A DNA stretch of 5,866 nucleotides, taken from NCBI GenBank assembly GCA_025350445.1, contig JANXXV010000697.1, positions 1 through 5,866 of the forward strand, written 5' to 3'. The notes beneath the pieces are model-generated. The model did not search any database and was not told the DNA's origin. It saw nothing but the letters and a program-made list of their open reading frames with translations. Origin of the DNA: Bryobacteraceae bacterium. GTDB lineage: Bacteria > Acidobacteriota > Terriglobia > Bryobacterales > Bryobacteraceae. The translations under genes were made by a program, and so were the position numbers. The first letter of the stretch is position 1, and every line of letters begins with the position of its first letter. Below are positions 1 to 5,866 of the stretch, one piece after another.

Positions 1-9
1 TGTCAGAAA

Positions 10-3000
10 CTACTTGACCGCTATCGTCACGTCAAACCGGCTGTTGGCGCCGCCCACGTTCACTACCAGCGGCAGCGCGCTGGCCGGCGGCATACCATCC
101 GGCACGCGCACATTTAGTTGCATCACGCCGGCAACCAACCCCGGCGCCGCGCCCGCATATTGCACGTCGGCGAGTAACCCATTTATCCGGACCTGCACAG
201 GTAGCACCGGTTTCGCCAGCACCGCGCCGTTCGCTAGCTTACCGTCCACACCGGCGGGTTCCGTCTGGCCCTCGCCGGTCGCGTAAAATACAATCACGCT
301 TCCCTTGCTGGCCGGATTGGAAGCGGAATTCACGCTGCCGTCCTCGTTAATAACAACCGCCTGTCCGCGTCCGGAGGAGTCCGCCGTAAACACCCCTGGA
401 TTTGCGGCGGAAATCGTCAGCACTACCGGCCCGGAAGCCACACCCTGATATTCCACCTGCATCGAAATACTCGATCGCGCCGCCGCCGAGTAAGGAACCA
501 GCGTGCTCAGTTGTCCCCGTGTCACGTAGATTAGCGGAGCGGGCACCCCGTCGAACAGCACCCGCGTTTCACCCACAAGTGTGCTCAGCACGCCCGACCC
601 ATCTACCATGGTCCCGGTAAGCGAGGCCGGGCCGAACCCTGTCCCGAATAGCGTGATCATCTCTCCTGGCGCAAACGATCCGGATTGGAACGTGGCGGCG
701 TTCACCACGCCCGCCGAAAGAAGTGAGATCCCGCCACTGGTAACGCTGAGGACCACCGGCTGCGACGTCCCAGATGCACCGTTCACGGCAATTCTAAGAT
801 CACCAACGCCAGTCAATTGAGATTGGGGAACCACCACGCGCAATGTCGATTCATTGATGAAGATGGTTCCCGCCGCCACTCCGTTCACTGTCACCGACGA
901 TGTGCCGGTAAAGCCGCTTCCATTGATGGTTACGGTAGTATCTCCGGCTCCGCTATTGATGGACGATGGACTGATCGACCCGATCACCGGTGACGTGGTC
1001 AGCGTGTAAGTAACGGGAACAAGAATAGGACTGTTCGATGCGCCGGGAACGTTAATCGTAATGGTCCCGTTGACGGTTCCGCCGCTAAGACCTGCCGGAT
1101 TGACACTCACGGTGAGCGTGGCCGGAGTAATTCCCCCCGACGCAGGATTCACCGCCAGCCAGTTGCCATTCGACGTTGCGAATGCGGCAAAGTTCAGAGA
1201 CGGCCCGCTACTGGAAAGCAAAATCGTTTGTGGCGCCGCGGTGGCCCCGCTAAAACTCAGTGTAGAGGGAGTCACCAGTGCGAACGGCGCGCCCACATCC
1301 GCCGAGATTCGCGTCACGAAGGCATCGAACTTTCCGCTTCCCTCGGTGTATCGGTTCCTCGCGCCCGGGAAGGACGCGGAAGAAGTCCGTCCGGTGACAA
1401 AGGCCGCCCCGGTGGCATCCAGCGCGAGGCCGTGCGCTTCGTCGTCACCGCTTCCGCCGAGGAACGTGGAGTACAACAACGAGTTGCCATTCGGTGCAAG
1501 CCTCGCCACGAACGCATCCGACGCGCCCCCGCCGTACAGCGGCTGCAGCGCATTGCGGGTGGGGAAGTTTGTCGATGCGGTCCAGCCGGAAATGTAGGCG
1601 CTGCCGGTTGCATCCACCGCAAGCCCATAGCCGAAATCATCGCCGCTTCCTCCCAGATAAGTCGAATAGAGCAGCGACGCGCCGGAGAGCGAAAGTTTCG
1701 CGACAAAGGCATCGTACGATCCGCCCGCCGTCGCTTGCGCCGGATTCAGCAGCGGAAAATTCGATGAGGAAGTATAGCCGCCAACATAGATGCCGGTTCC
1801 ATCAAGCACAATCCGAAAGATGGTGTCATCGCCCGCCCCTCCGAAATAAGTACAGAAGACTAACGCGTTCCCGGCCGGAGCCAGTTTGAAGATGAACCCG
1901 TCGGAAGCCCCGGCATTCCGTGCCTGGAGTGCATTCGTCACCGGGAACACCGTGGAGGAAGTAGTGCCGGCCACATACGCCGCGCCGGTGGAATCCACCG
2001 CGATGCCGGTCCCAAGATCGCGCCCATTTCCGCCGACAAAGGTCGAATAGACAAACGCGTTGCCCGCGGGCGAAATCTTCGTTACAAACGCGTCCTCGCC
2101 GCCCCCCGATGGCCCGGATTGAAACGCATTTACAGTCGGAAAATCGGACGACCTGGTCCATCCGGTTACATAGGCGTTGCCCAATGCATCCACCGCAATG
2201 CCGTTCCCGAAATCGTTCGCGCCACCCCCGAGGTAGGTGGAGTAAACGATCTTGCCGCCGCCCGGCGAGATCTTGGTAACGAATGCATCTTCTTCACCGC
2301 CGCCGAAACTTTTCTGCGCTCCATTCCGCACCGGAAAATCCATCGACAGGGTATAGCCGCTGACGTAGACGTTGTGCTGCGCGTCCACCGCGATTCCGTT
2401 CCCTGCATCGTTTTGTTTACCTCCAAGGTAGGTGATGTAAATCAGCTGCTCGCCCATCGGGCTATACTTGGCGACGAACGCATCTCCGTTCCCCCCTGGA
2501 AATTCTTGAGCGGAACCTTGTGTTGGGAACGTGACCGAGTTCGAATTGCCGGTGATGTAGGAGTTGCCTTCGTCGTCCACTGCAATGGCAAAACCCGCGT
2601 CATAGCCCACACCGCCGAGATAAAGCGAAAATTGAACTATCGGATCGATCACCAGCGGCAGTGACCGGTCGTACTTCGCCAGCGAGAAACGGACATGTCC
2701 GTCCGGTTGTAATCGGTACGCACCCGCTATCTCCACGCGCGATCCCTTAGCGTCCTGATAGACCTTGGGACGGCGCTGCCGCACGCCGCCGATTAGAAGA
2801 TCGCCTTCCGCCGTTAGTACCGGGTGCGCACCGTCATAGACAATATCAATCAGACCGGGATCCGCGCCCGGTGCCACCACCATGTCGTACTCAAGCTTGC
2901 GATCATTGCCGTAATAGATGACGTCGATGCCCGGATACATTTGCGCGTAGCGAACCTTTCCGAATTGCGGCACGCCGGTGCGCCACTCCGACGGGCGGTT

Positions 3001-3300
3001 GCCGGTGAAATAATTGCTGACCGCCTGGATGCGATCGACACCTTCAGCCTTTCCGCGCTTCGACGCGCCATGGAATTGCAGCCGGATGGAATCATGGCCT
3101 TTGGCGCTCAGCACAGCGCCGGCACGGGTGAGAAACACGGTATGTCCGGGTGTTCGCGCGACGAATTGAACGGCGGAATCCATCTGTCCGCGATTCGGCT
3201 CAAAGTAAACCGGAAGATGCCGGATGTCTTGGATCGCCGCCGGCAGCAAGGCACTGATTGGGGCGAGCAGCAGTAAGATTCGTAATATCGTAGTTAACAT
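10..3300 (-). CDS. Secreted SBBP seven-repeat beta-propeller protein with Ig-like domains and Solibacter-type C-terminal domain
   Basis: This 1096-residue protein is probably exported and extracellular or surface-associated; its molecular role is unknown. Residues 1-22 form a Sec-type signal peptide (hydrophobic ILRILLLLAPISALLPAA). Residues ~30-220 form an N-terminal domain with the FEPNRGQ and VDRIQAVSNYFTG stretches and a terminal LPLVIDP, as usually found ahead of SBBP repeats. Residues ~223-666 hold seven SBBP repeats of 63-65 residues, each with YLGG, a GIAVD-type loop, YVTG-type strand, FP and DAFV-K. Residues ~672-768 look like a BACON-type Ig-like domain (NGNWLAVNPASGG), and ~770-854 an IPT/TIG domain (ISPSSINSGAGDTTVTINGSGF). 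Residues ~859-1096 match the Solibacter C-terminal domain (VVNAATFQSGSFAPGEMITLFG). The start is firm: an in-frame TAG lies two codons upstream and an AGGA site precedes the ATG. The gene ends in TAG and is intact. I see one cysteine (residue 483). Likely roles are adhesion or polymer binding, but this is inferred from architecture only. Confidence 0.93.
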   Translation of the reverse strand: MLTTILRILLLLAPISALLPAAIQDIRHLPVYFEPNRGQMDSAVQFVARTPGHTVFLTRAGAVLSAKGHDSIRLQFHGASKRGKAEGVDRIQAVSNYFTGNRPSEWRTGVPQFGKVRYAQMYPGIDVIYYGNDRKLEYDMVVAPGADPGLIDIVYDGAHPVLTAEGDLLIGGVRQRRPKVYQDAKGSRVEIAGAYRLQPDGHVRFSLAKYDRSLPLVIDPIVQFSLYLGGVGYDAGFAIAVDDEGNSYITGNSNSVTFPTQGSAQEFPGGNGDAFVAKYSPMGEQLIYITYLGGKQNDAGNGIAVDAQHNVYVSGYTLSMDFPVRNGAQKSFGGGEEDAFVTKISPGGGKIVYSTYLGGGANDFGNGIAVDALGNAYVTGWTRSSDFPTVNAFQSGPSGGGEDAFVTKISPAGNAFVYSTFVGGNGRDLGTGIAVDSTGAAYVAGTTSSTVFPVTNALQARNAGASDGFIFKLAPAGNALVFCTYFGGAGDDTIFRIVLDGTGIYVGGYTSSSNFPLLNPAQATAGGSYDAFVAKLSLSGASLLYSTYLGGSGDDFGYGLAVDATGSAYISGWTASTNFPTRNALQPLYGGGASDAFVARLAPNGNSLLYSTFLGGSGDDEAHGLALDATGAAFVTGRTSSASFPGARNRYTEGSGKFDAFVTRISADVGAPFALVTPSTLSFSGATAAPQTILLSSSGPSLNFAAFATSNGNWLAVNPASGGITPATLTVSVNPAGLSGGTVNGTITINVPGASNSPILVPVTYTLTTSPVIGSISPSSINSGAGDTTVTINGSGFTGTSSVTVNGVAAGTIFINESTLRVVVPQSQLTGVGDLRIAVNGASGTSQPVVLSVTSGGISLLSAGVVNAATFQSGSFAPGEMITLFGTGFGPASLTGTMVDGSGVLSTLVGETRVLFDGVPAPLIYVTRGQLSTLVPYSAAARSSISMQVEYQGVASGPVVLTISAANPGVFTADSSGRGQAVVINEDGSVNSASNPASKGSVIVFYATGEGQTEPAGVDGKLANGAVLAKPVLPVQVRINGLLADVQYAGAAPGLVAGVMQLNVRVPDGMPPASALPLVVNVGGANSRFDVTIAVK
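1303..2634 (-). repeat. Seven tandem SBBP repeats within the large secreted protein
   Basis: The coding sequence for residues 223-666 contains seven tandem units. The YLGG-type motif falls at residues 227, 291, 356, 421, 485, 548 and 613, so the period is 63-65 residues (about 190-195 bp). Repeats 2, 3 and 6 are closest to consensus (STYLGG...D.G.GIAVDA.GNAYVTG...FPT.NA.Q). Repeat 4 has DGFIFK where the others have DAFV-K. Repeat 5 is the most divergent: CTYFGG replaces STYLGG, IVLDGTGIYVGG replaces the AVDxxGNxYVTG stretch with one residue missing, and it carries the protein's only cysteine. Repeat 7 lacks the usual N-A-x-Q after FP. SBBP repeats are predicted beta-propeller blades, and seven copies would make one closed propeller. 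The units are diverged at the DNA level, so this is an old protein repeat rather than a recent DNA duplication. Confidence 0.9.
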
Positions 3301-3384
3301 GCATTCCTAGTGCCCATCATGGCCGGAACCACTTGCTGACGCGCGAGGCTCGCCCTGGCTTCCAGTCATAGGGGGTCTTCAGCT
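3301..3384. other. 84-bp intergenic gap between the capA-like gene and the SBBP gene
   Basis: This is the only real gap in the window. It holds the ribosome binding site of the downstream gene and a short interrupted palindrome, gcgag-g-ctcgc, at 3343-3353. That palindrome can form at most a four-pair stem with a three-base loop and has no following T-run on either strand, so it is not a convincing intrinsic terminator. On the minus strand a TTGAAG and a TATGAC can be found, but with only 12 bases between them, so they do not make a standard promoter. Read-through from the upstream genes is possible but not shown. Confidence 0.6.
3305..3309 (-). promoter_or_regulatory. Ribosome binding site of the SBBP protein gene
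   Basis: On the minus strand TAGGA lies four bases before the ATG at 3300. It is the clearest Shine-Dalgarno match in the window. Together with the in-frame TAG at 3307-3309 it fixes the start codon and indicates independent translation initiation after the gap. Confidence 0.7.
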
Positions 3385-4371
3385 TCAAAATCCAGGAACA
3401 GTGTCTCGGATAATCAGGGGTTTGACTGCGTAACTCAGCAAACGGTTTCCACTAAATGTTACTTCGGCCACAAGACCGCGTTCCGTTCCCGGCGGCTCCG
3501 ACTGATCGAAGACCAAATTACCCAGCGAATAGAAAATTACGCCGCCCTTGTAATTTTCAACCGGCTGCACCACATGCGGATGGTGGCCCACAACCAACGC
3601 CGCACCAGCATCGATTGCCGCCCGCGCGAACACAGTCTGGCGGGAATTGTGTCTGGTTTGATACTCGATGCCCGCATGCATAGACACGATGGCAACATCG
3701 GCCCGCTGCTTAAGGCTGCCAAGATCTTCCCGCAACCGGTCGAGGTCCATTACGGCGACCCGGTCGTCATCATCCTTGTAATTGCCGTTGCGCTGATCGT
3801 AGGTGTATGCCAGGAAGCCGAAGCGTGTGCCGTTGCGCTCAATCACAACGCCCGCGTGCGCCAGGTCCCCCGTCAGGCCGGTTCCCGCGGCGGCGATGCC
3901 ATTGTCCTTCAGCAACTGCAGCGTGAATTCAATCCCCTTGTCCCCGCAGTCGCGCGCGTGATTGTTGGCGGTTGACACTACATCGATCCCGGCCAGCCGC
4001 AAGCCCTGAAGCATGTCGGGAGAGGCTCCGAAGATCATGCCTTTATCGAACGGCCTGCTGCGTTCGGTGAAGGGCGACTCCAAATTGACAAAGGCGATGT
4101 CGGCGGCCTCAAAAACCGGCGCGATCCGACGGAACGGCCAGCTCGGATCGTTCCGCTGGTGCGCATTCCGGCTGACGTACCGCGACAGCATCACGTCTCC
4201 GCCGAAGACCAGCCGGGTATTGACGGGCGGCGGCGCAACAATGGGGGATGGAGCGGAAGCCGCCTCCACCCGCGGCCGGGACCCGCATGCGGCCAGCGGG
4301 GCGAGCAGCGCCAGAAACTCCCGCCGGCCGGTTATTCCAGGTGCCGTGCGGCGGCGTGATCGAGAAACCAT
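3385..4371 (-). CDS. CapA-family (poly-gamma-glutamate synthesis CapA-like) metallophosphatase-fold lipoprotein
   Basis: This 328-residue protein belongs to the CapA/PGA_cap family, which has a calcineurin-like metallophosphatase fold. In Bacillus, CapA takes part in poly-gamma-glutamate capsule formation, but many family members sit outside capsule loci and their substrate is unknown. Visible motifs are GGDVML (57-62), NLESP (96-100), ANNHARDCG (135-143), MHAGIEY (231-237), GHHPHVVQP (262-270) and YSLGNLVFD (281-289), so the predicted metal-site residues D59, N97, N137, H138, H232, H264 and H266 are all present. The N-terminus has a twin-arginine motif (TGRREFLAL, 14-22) and a lipobox LAAC with Cys29, followed by a Pro/Ala-rich linker to ~50. 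This suggests an exported, lipid-anchored protein. I chose the ATG at 4371: it gives a normal export signal and has GAAGAG four bases upstream, whereas the open frame to 4536 adds 55 signal-like-free, Arg/Gly-rich residues antisense-free but deep inside pgl. It overlaps the end of pgl by 40 bp. No gamma-PGA synthetase genes (capB/capC) are in the window, so a capsule role is unproven. Confidence 0.88.
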   Translation of the reverse strand: MVSRSRRRTAPGITGRREFLALLAPLAACGSRPRVEAASAPSPIVAPPPVNTRLVFGGDVMLSRYVSRNAHQRNDPSWPFRRIAPVFEAADIAFVNLESPFTERSRPFDKGMIFGASPDMLQGLRLAGIDVVSTANNHARDCGDKGIEFTLQLLKDNGIAAAGTGLTGDLAHAGVVIERNGTRFGFLAYTYDQRNGNYKDDDDRVAVMDLDRLREDLGSLKQRADVAIVSMHAGIEYQTRHNSRQTVFARAAIDAGAALVVGHHPHVVQPVENYKGGVIFYSLGNLVFDQSEPPGTERGLVAEVTFSGNRLLSYAVKPLIIRDTVPGF

Positions 4372-5057
4372 GTCACTCTTCGGCCGTGGTGCGAAATCAT
4401 TTGTGCTGGATATTGTTTCGGGTCGTAGGGTTTGAGGAAAACGTCCCGCAGCACTTCGGCCTTGTCTTCTCCGGCCGCCAGGAATACCGAGTGCCGCGCC
4501 GCCAGCAACACGCCGGGCAGCAGCGTGATTCGCCATTGCCGGATCTTCTCCACAAACACCGCGGCCGCGATACCGTCCCGATTATCGATTAGCGGCTCGC
4601 CGGGGAATAAGCTGGCCGTATGCGCATCCGGCCCGGTTCCAAAGTGTGCGACGTCGAAATGCGGCAACTCGCCGTCGTCCAACTCAAAGAACCCGGCGAT
4701 CTCTTCGGCGTAGCGTTTGGCTGCCTTGTCCGGCGGCAATTCGCCGGCGATGCGGTGTACGTTCCGATGCGGAATGTGGGCCGGCACAATCAAATGCTCA
4801 TCCGCCAGCTTGTAGTTGCTTTGCGGATCGCCGGGCGGGACCGCGCGCTCGTCTACCCAGAAGAGATGAACATGGCTCCAATCGAACCTGGCTGCGGCCA
4901 GATGGGCGAACAGCAGCTTCGGCGTTGCCCCGCCGGAAAGCGCAAGGGTCACTTCGCCTTCGCCCGATACAGCCGTTTCCAGCAAAGCGAGTATATGCCG
5001 CGAGCAGGATTGCGCCGCCTCGTCCGCGGTTGCATAGGAACTCCAGTGTGCACTCAT
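4332..5057 (-). CDS. pgl: 6-phosphogluconolactonase (Pgl/DevB type)
   Basis: This 241-residue cytoplasmic enzyme hydrolyses 6-phospho-D-glucono-1,5-lactone to 6-phosphogluconate, the second step of the oxidative pentose phosphate pathway. The length is usual for the DevB-type family (glucosamine-6-phosphate isomerase/6-phosphogluconolactonase fold). Motifs in order are LSGGATP (40-46, phosphate-binding loop), FWVDERAVPP (66-75), SNYKLADEHLI (80-90), FGTGPDAHTASLFPG (139-153, with predicted catalytic His146) and RITLLPGVLLAARHSVFLAAGEDKA-type C-terminal signature beginning at 176. The His loop departs from the common GMGxDGHTASLFP in having Thr for Met and Ala for Gly. The start at 5057 is chosen because it forms an ATGA overlap with the opcA stop and gives a normal N-terminus (MSAHWSSYATADEAA). 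The open frame to 5165 would only add 36 residues antisense-like to the family and lying inside opcA. The upstream stretch GGGAAAAGAG is a weak ribosome binding site, consistent with coupling to opcA. Confidence 0.93.
   Translation of the reverse strand: MSAHWSSYATADEAAQSCSRHILALLETAVSGEGEVTLALSGGATPKLLFAHLAAARFDWSHVHLFWVDERAVPPGDPQSNYKLADEHLIVPAHIPHRNVHRIAGELPPDKAAKRYAEEIAGFFELDDGELPHFDVAHFGTGPDAHTASLFPGEPLIDNRDGIAAAVFVEKIRQWRITLLPGVLLAARHSVFLAAGEDKAEVLRDVFLKPYDPKQYPAQMISHHGRRVTWFLDHAAARHLE
4376..4381 (-). promoter_or_regulatory. Probable ribosome binding site of the capA-like gene, inside pgl
   Basis: On the minus strand GAAGAG lies four bases before the ATG at 4371 and is a partial Shine-Dalgarno match. 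It sits within the last codons of pgl, so ribosomes finishing pgl could reinitiate here. It supports the short start over the in-frame upstream ATG at 4536. Confidence 0.45.
5054..5057 (-). promoter_or_regulatory. ATGA stop/start overlap coupling opcA to pgl
   Basis: On the minus strand the bases 5057-5054 read ATGA: ATG begins pgl and TGA ends opcA. A four-base overlap of this kind is a standard arrangement for translational coupling. It decides the pgl start, since the purine-rich stretch ahead of it is only a weak Shine-Dalgarno sequence. Confidence 0.8.
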
Positions 5058-5866
5058 CTCTTTTCCCGGCTCGCCTTTTCCCGGATGGAGTTCGCCAGGT
5101 TCAACGCCGCCTCGAAGATCGGATCGCGGCTCATAATCGACAATTCCTCCCGCAACAGATCGCACTCCCGCATCTCAGGGAACACGACCCGCTGCTGGAT
5201 GCCATTGACCCGCGTCTCCACCGACGACTCATCCATCATCTCTATCGCCGCCTCGAAACCGGGACCGCGAAGACCCACGCCGGCAATCGCGGCGAACGAC
5301 GGACCCAGCGCCGGGACGAGCTTCACATCAATTCCCAGAATATGCTGGAACCATGCGGCCAGATAATAGGCTGCCACGGGTTCTTCTTCTCCGGCATACC
5401 GAACCTCGATATCATTGAGCGAAGATGCCGCTTGCAAGTGCGAAGGATTCTCAAAAATCTGCGCAATGGATTCGCGCCAGCGCGTCAACCGGCTCCAACT
5501 GAGATCCGCCGTTCGGCAGCCCGCCCGGGGCAGGGAAGCGAGATACTGCAATGGTTCCAAACCCGCCGGTCCCGAATCGATCACCAGCTTCCCGGCAAGC
5601 GGAAGCAGCGCCTGAAACTGTGGCGTCCGCGAAAGCTGGAAATTGCGGCAGTACAATACGACCGGCAGATCGGGAACAATCAGACCGCGGATCACGCCGG
5701 GGACATCCATTAAACTCCCGAGCGACGAAGAGATCTCAATCTGCTCGCAGCAGATCTGTTGGTTGCCGCCAAACGGCATCCAACACTGCGCCAATACCCG
5801 CGCATCCAGAGAAGGCACTTCGCTCTGGTCAACCCTTACTACGATCGCCCGGCTGGGATGGTCGTG
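5054..5866 (-). CDS. opcA: Glucose-6-phosphate dehydrogenase assembly protein OpcA (N-terminus beyond the window)
   Basis: OpcA is a cytoplasmic factor that promotes assembly and activity of glucose-6-phosphate dehydrogenase (Zwf), known from cyanobacteria and actinobacteria. The visible 270 residues run open to the window edge. Counting from that edge, motifs typical of the family are HPSR (3-6), ICCEQIEI (38-45), LPVVLYCR (67-74), VIDS (95-98), DLSWSRLTRWRE (121-132), YYLAAWFQHILG (167-178) and the C-terminal LLREELSIMSRDPIFEAAL (237-255). A GTG at 5818 could be taken as a start, but it would cut off the conserved HPSRAIVV segment, so the gene almost certainly starts outside the window. Family members are usually 300 residues or more, so roughly 50-150 residues are missing. 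The fragment has six cysteines, two of them adjacent. The gene overlaps pgl by four bases. The expected upstream neighbour, zwf, is not in view. Confidence 0.9.
   Translation of the reverse strand, partial: HDHPSRAIVVRVDQSEVPSLDARVLAQCWMPFGGNQQICCEQIEISSSLGSLMDVPGVIRGLIVPDLPVVLYCRNFQLSRTPQFQALLPLAGKLVIDSGPAGLEPLQYLASLPRAGCRTADLSWSRLTRWRESIAQIFENPSHLQAASSLNDIEVRYAGEEEPVAAYYLAAWFQHILGIDVKLVPALGPSFAAIAGVGLRGPGFEAAIEMMDESSVETRVNGIQQRVVFPEMRECDLLREELSIMSRDPIFEAALNLANSIREKASREKR

Noticed and set aside
1061..1767. Plus-strand open frames of about 180 codons antisense to the SBBP repeats.
   Set aside because: They mirror the periodic repeat sequence and its codon bias, show no domain signature, and overlap an intact, well-supported gene.
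1303..2634. Regular ~195-bp DNA periodicity as a CRISPR-like or satellite array.
   Set aside because: The units are diverged at DNA level, far longer than CRISPR repeats, and are fully explained by in-frame SBBP protein repeats.
3343..3353. Interrupted palindrome gcgag-g-ctcgc as a possible terminator.
   Set aside because: The stem is too short once a loop is allowed, and there is no T-run on either side.
3317..3420. A minus-strand frame past the capA-like stop reads through the gap (…LKTPYDWKPGRASRVSKWFRP) and could be a frameshifted C-terminal extension.
   Set aside because: The capA-like protein already reaches the usual end of the family after YSLGNLVFD and a closing beta segment, its own frame has two stops (TGA at 3385-3387 and again at 3379-3381), and I recognise no conserved motif in the alternative reading. 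It is most likely chance open frame in GC-rich DNA.
4372..4536. N-terminal extension of the capA-like protein from an upstream in-frame ATG at 4536.
   Set aside because: It would overlap pgl by 205 bp and place 55 Arg/Gly-rich residues ahead of a good Tat/lipoprotein signal, which would bury the signal.
5058..5165. N-terminal extension of Pgl from an upstream in-frame ATG at 5165.
   Set aside because: It adds 36 residues not expected for the family and overlaps opcA by 112 bp; the ATGA overlap at 5054-5057 explains the start better.
4646..5713. Long plus-strand open frame of 355 codons antisense to pgl and opcA.
   Set aside because: Its product is Arg/Pro-rich without recognisable motifs, and the opposite strand carries two clear conserved genes. 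It is a shadow frame typical of GC-rich DNA.

Overview
This 5.9-kb, GC-rich window reads as chromosomal DNA of an acidobacterium, most likely of the Solibacter/Bryobacter group (Bryobacterales). The main taxonomic clue is the large secreted repeat protein at positions 10-3300. Its C-terminal ~235 residues match the domain family known as the 'Solibacter uncharacterized C-terminal domain' (TIGR03437), which is strongly associated with that lineage. The assignment rests on remembered family patterns, not on a search.

All four genes lie on the minus strand, so transcription runs from high to low coordinates. The order is: opcA (5866 down to 5054, N-terminus cut by the window edge), pgl (5057 to 4332), a CapA-family metallophosphatase-like lipoprotein (4371 to 3385), an 84-bp gap, and an SBBP beta-propeller protein (3300 to 10). 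opcA and pgl share an ATGA stop/start overlap, and pgl and the capA-like gene overlap by 40 bp. These three therefore look like one translationally coupled unit. The large gene has its own ribosome binding site after the gap. I see no convincing terminator or promoter in the gap, so whether it belongs to the same transcript is open.

Functionally, OpcA (assembly/activation factor of glucose-6-phosphate dehydrogenase) and Pgl (6-phosphogluconolactonase) serve the first two steps of the oxidative pentose phosphate pathway. The gene for glucose-6-phosphate dehydrogenase itself (zwf) is expected just beyond position 5866. The capA-like and SBBP genes encode exported proteins with no obvious link to that pathway. 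The first carries a twin-arginine motif and a lipobox; the second carries a Sec-type signal, one seven-repeat propeller, Ig-like domains and the Solibacter C-terminal domain.

I found no RNA genes, mobile elements, CRISPR arrays or phage-like features, and nothing that amounts to a clearly new biological system. The points worth a second look are the coupling of a CapA-like lipoprotein to a pentose phosphate operon, the seven-repeat propeller with a degenerate fifth repeat, and some departures from consensus in Pgl and OpcA.
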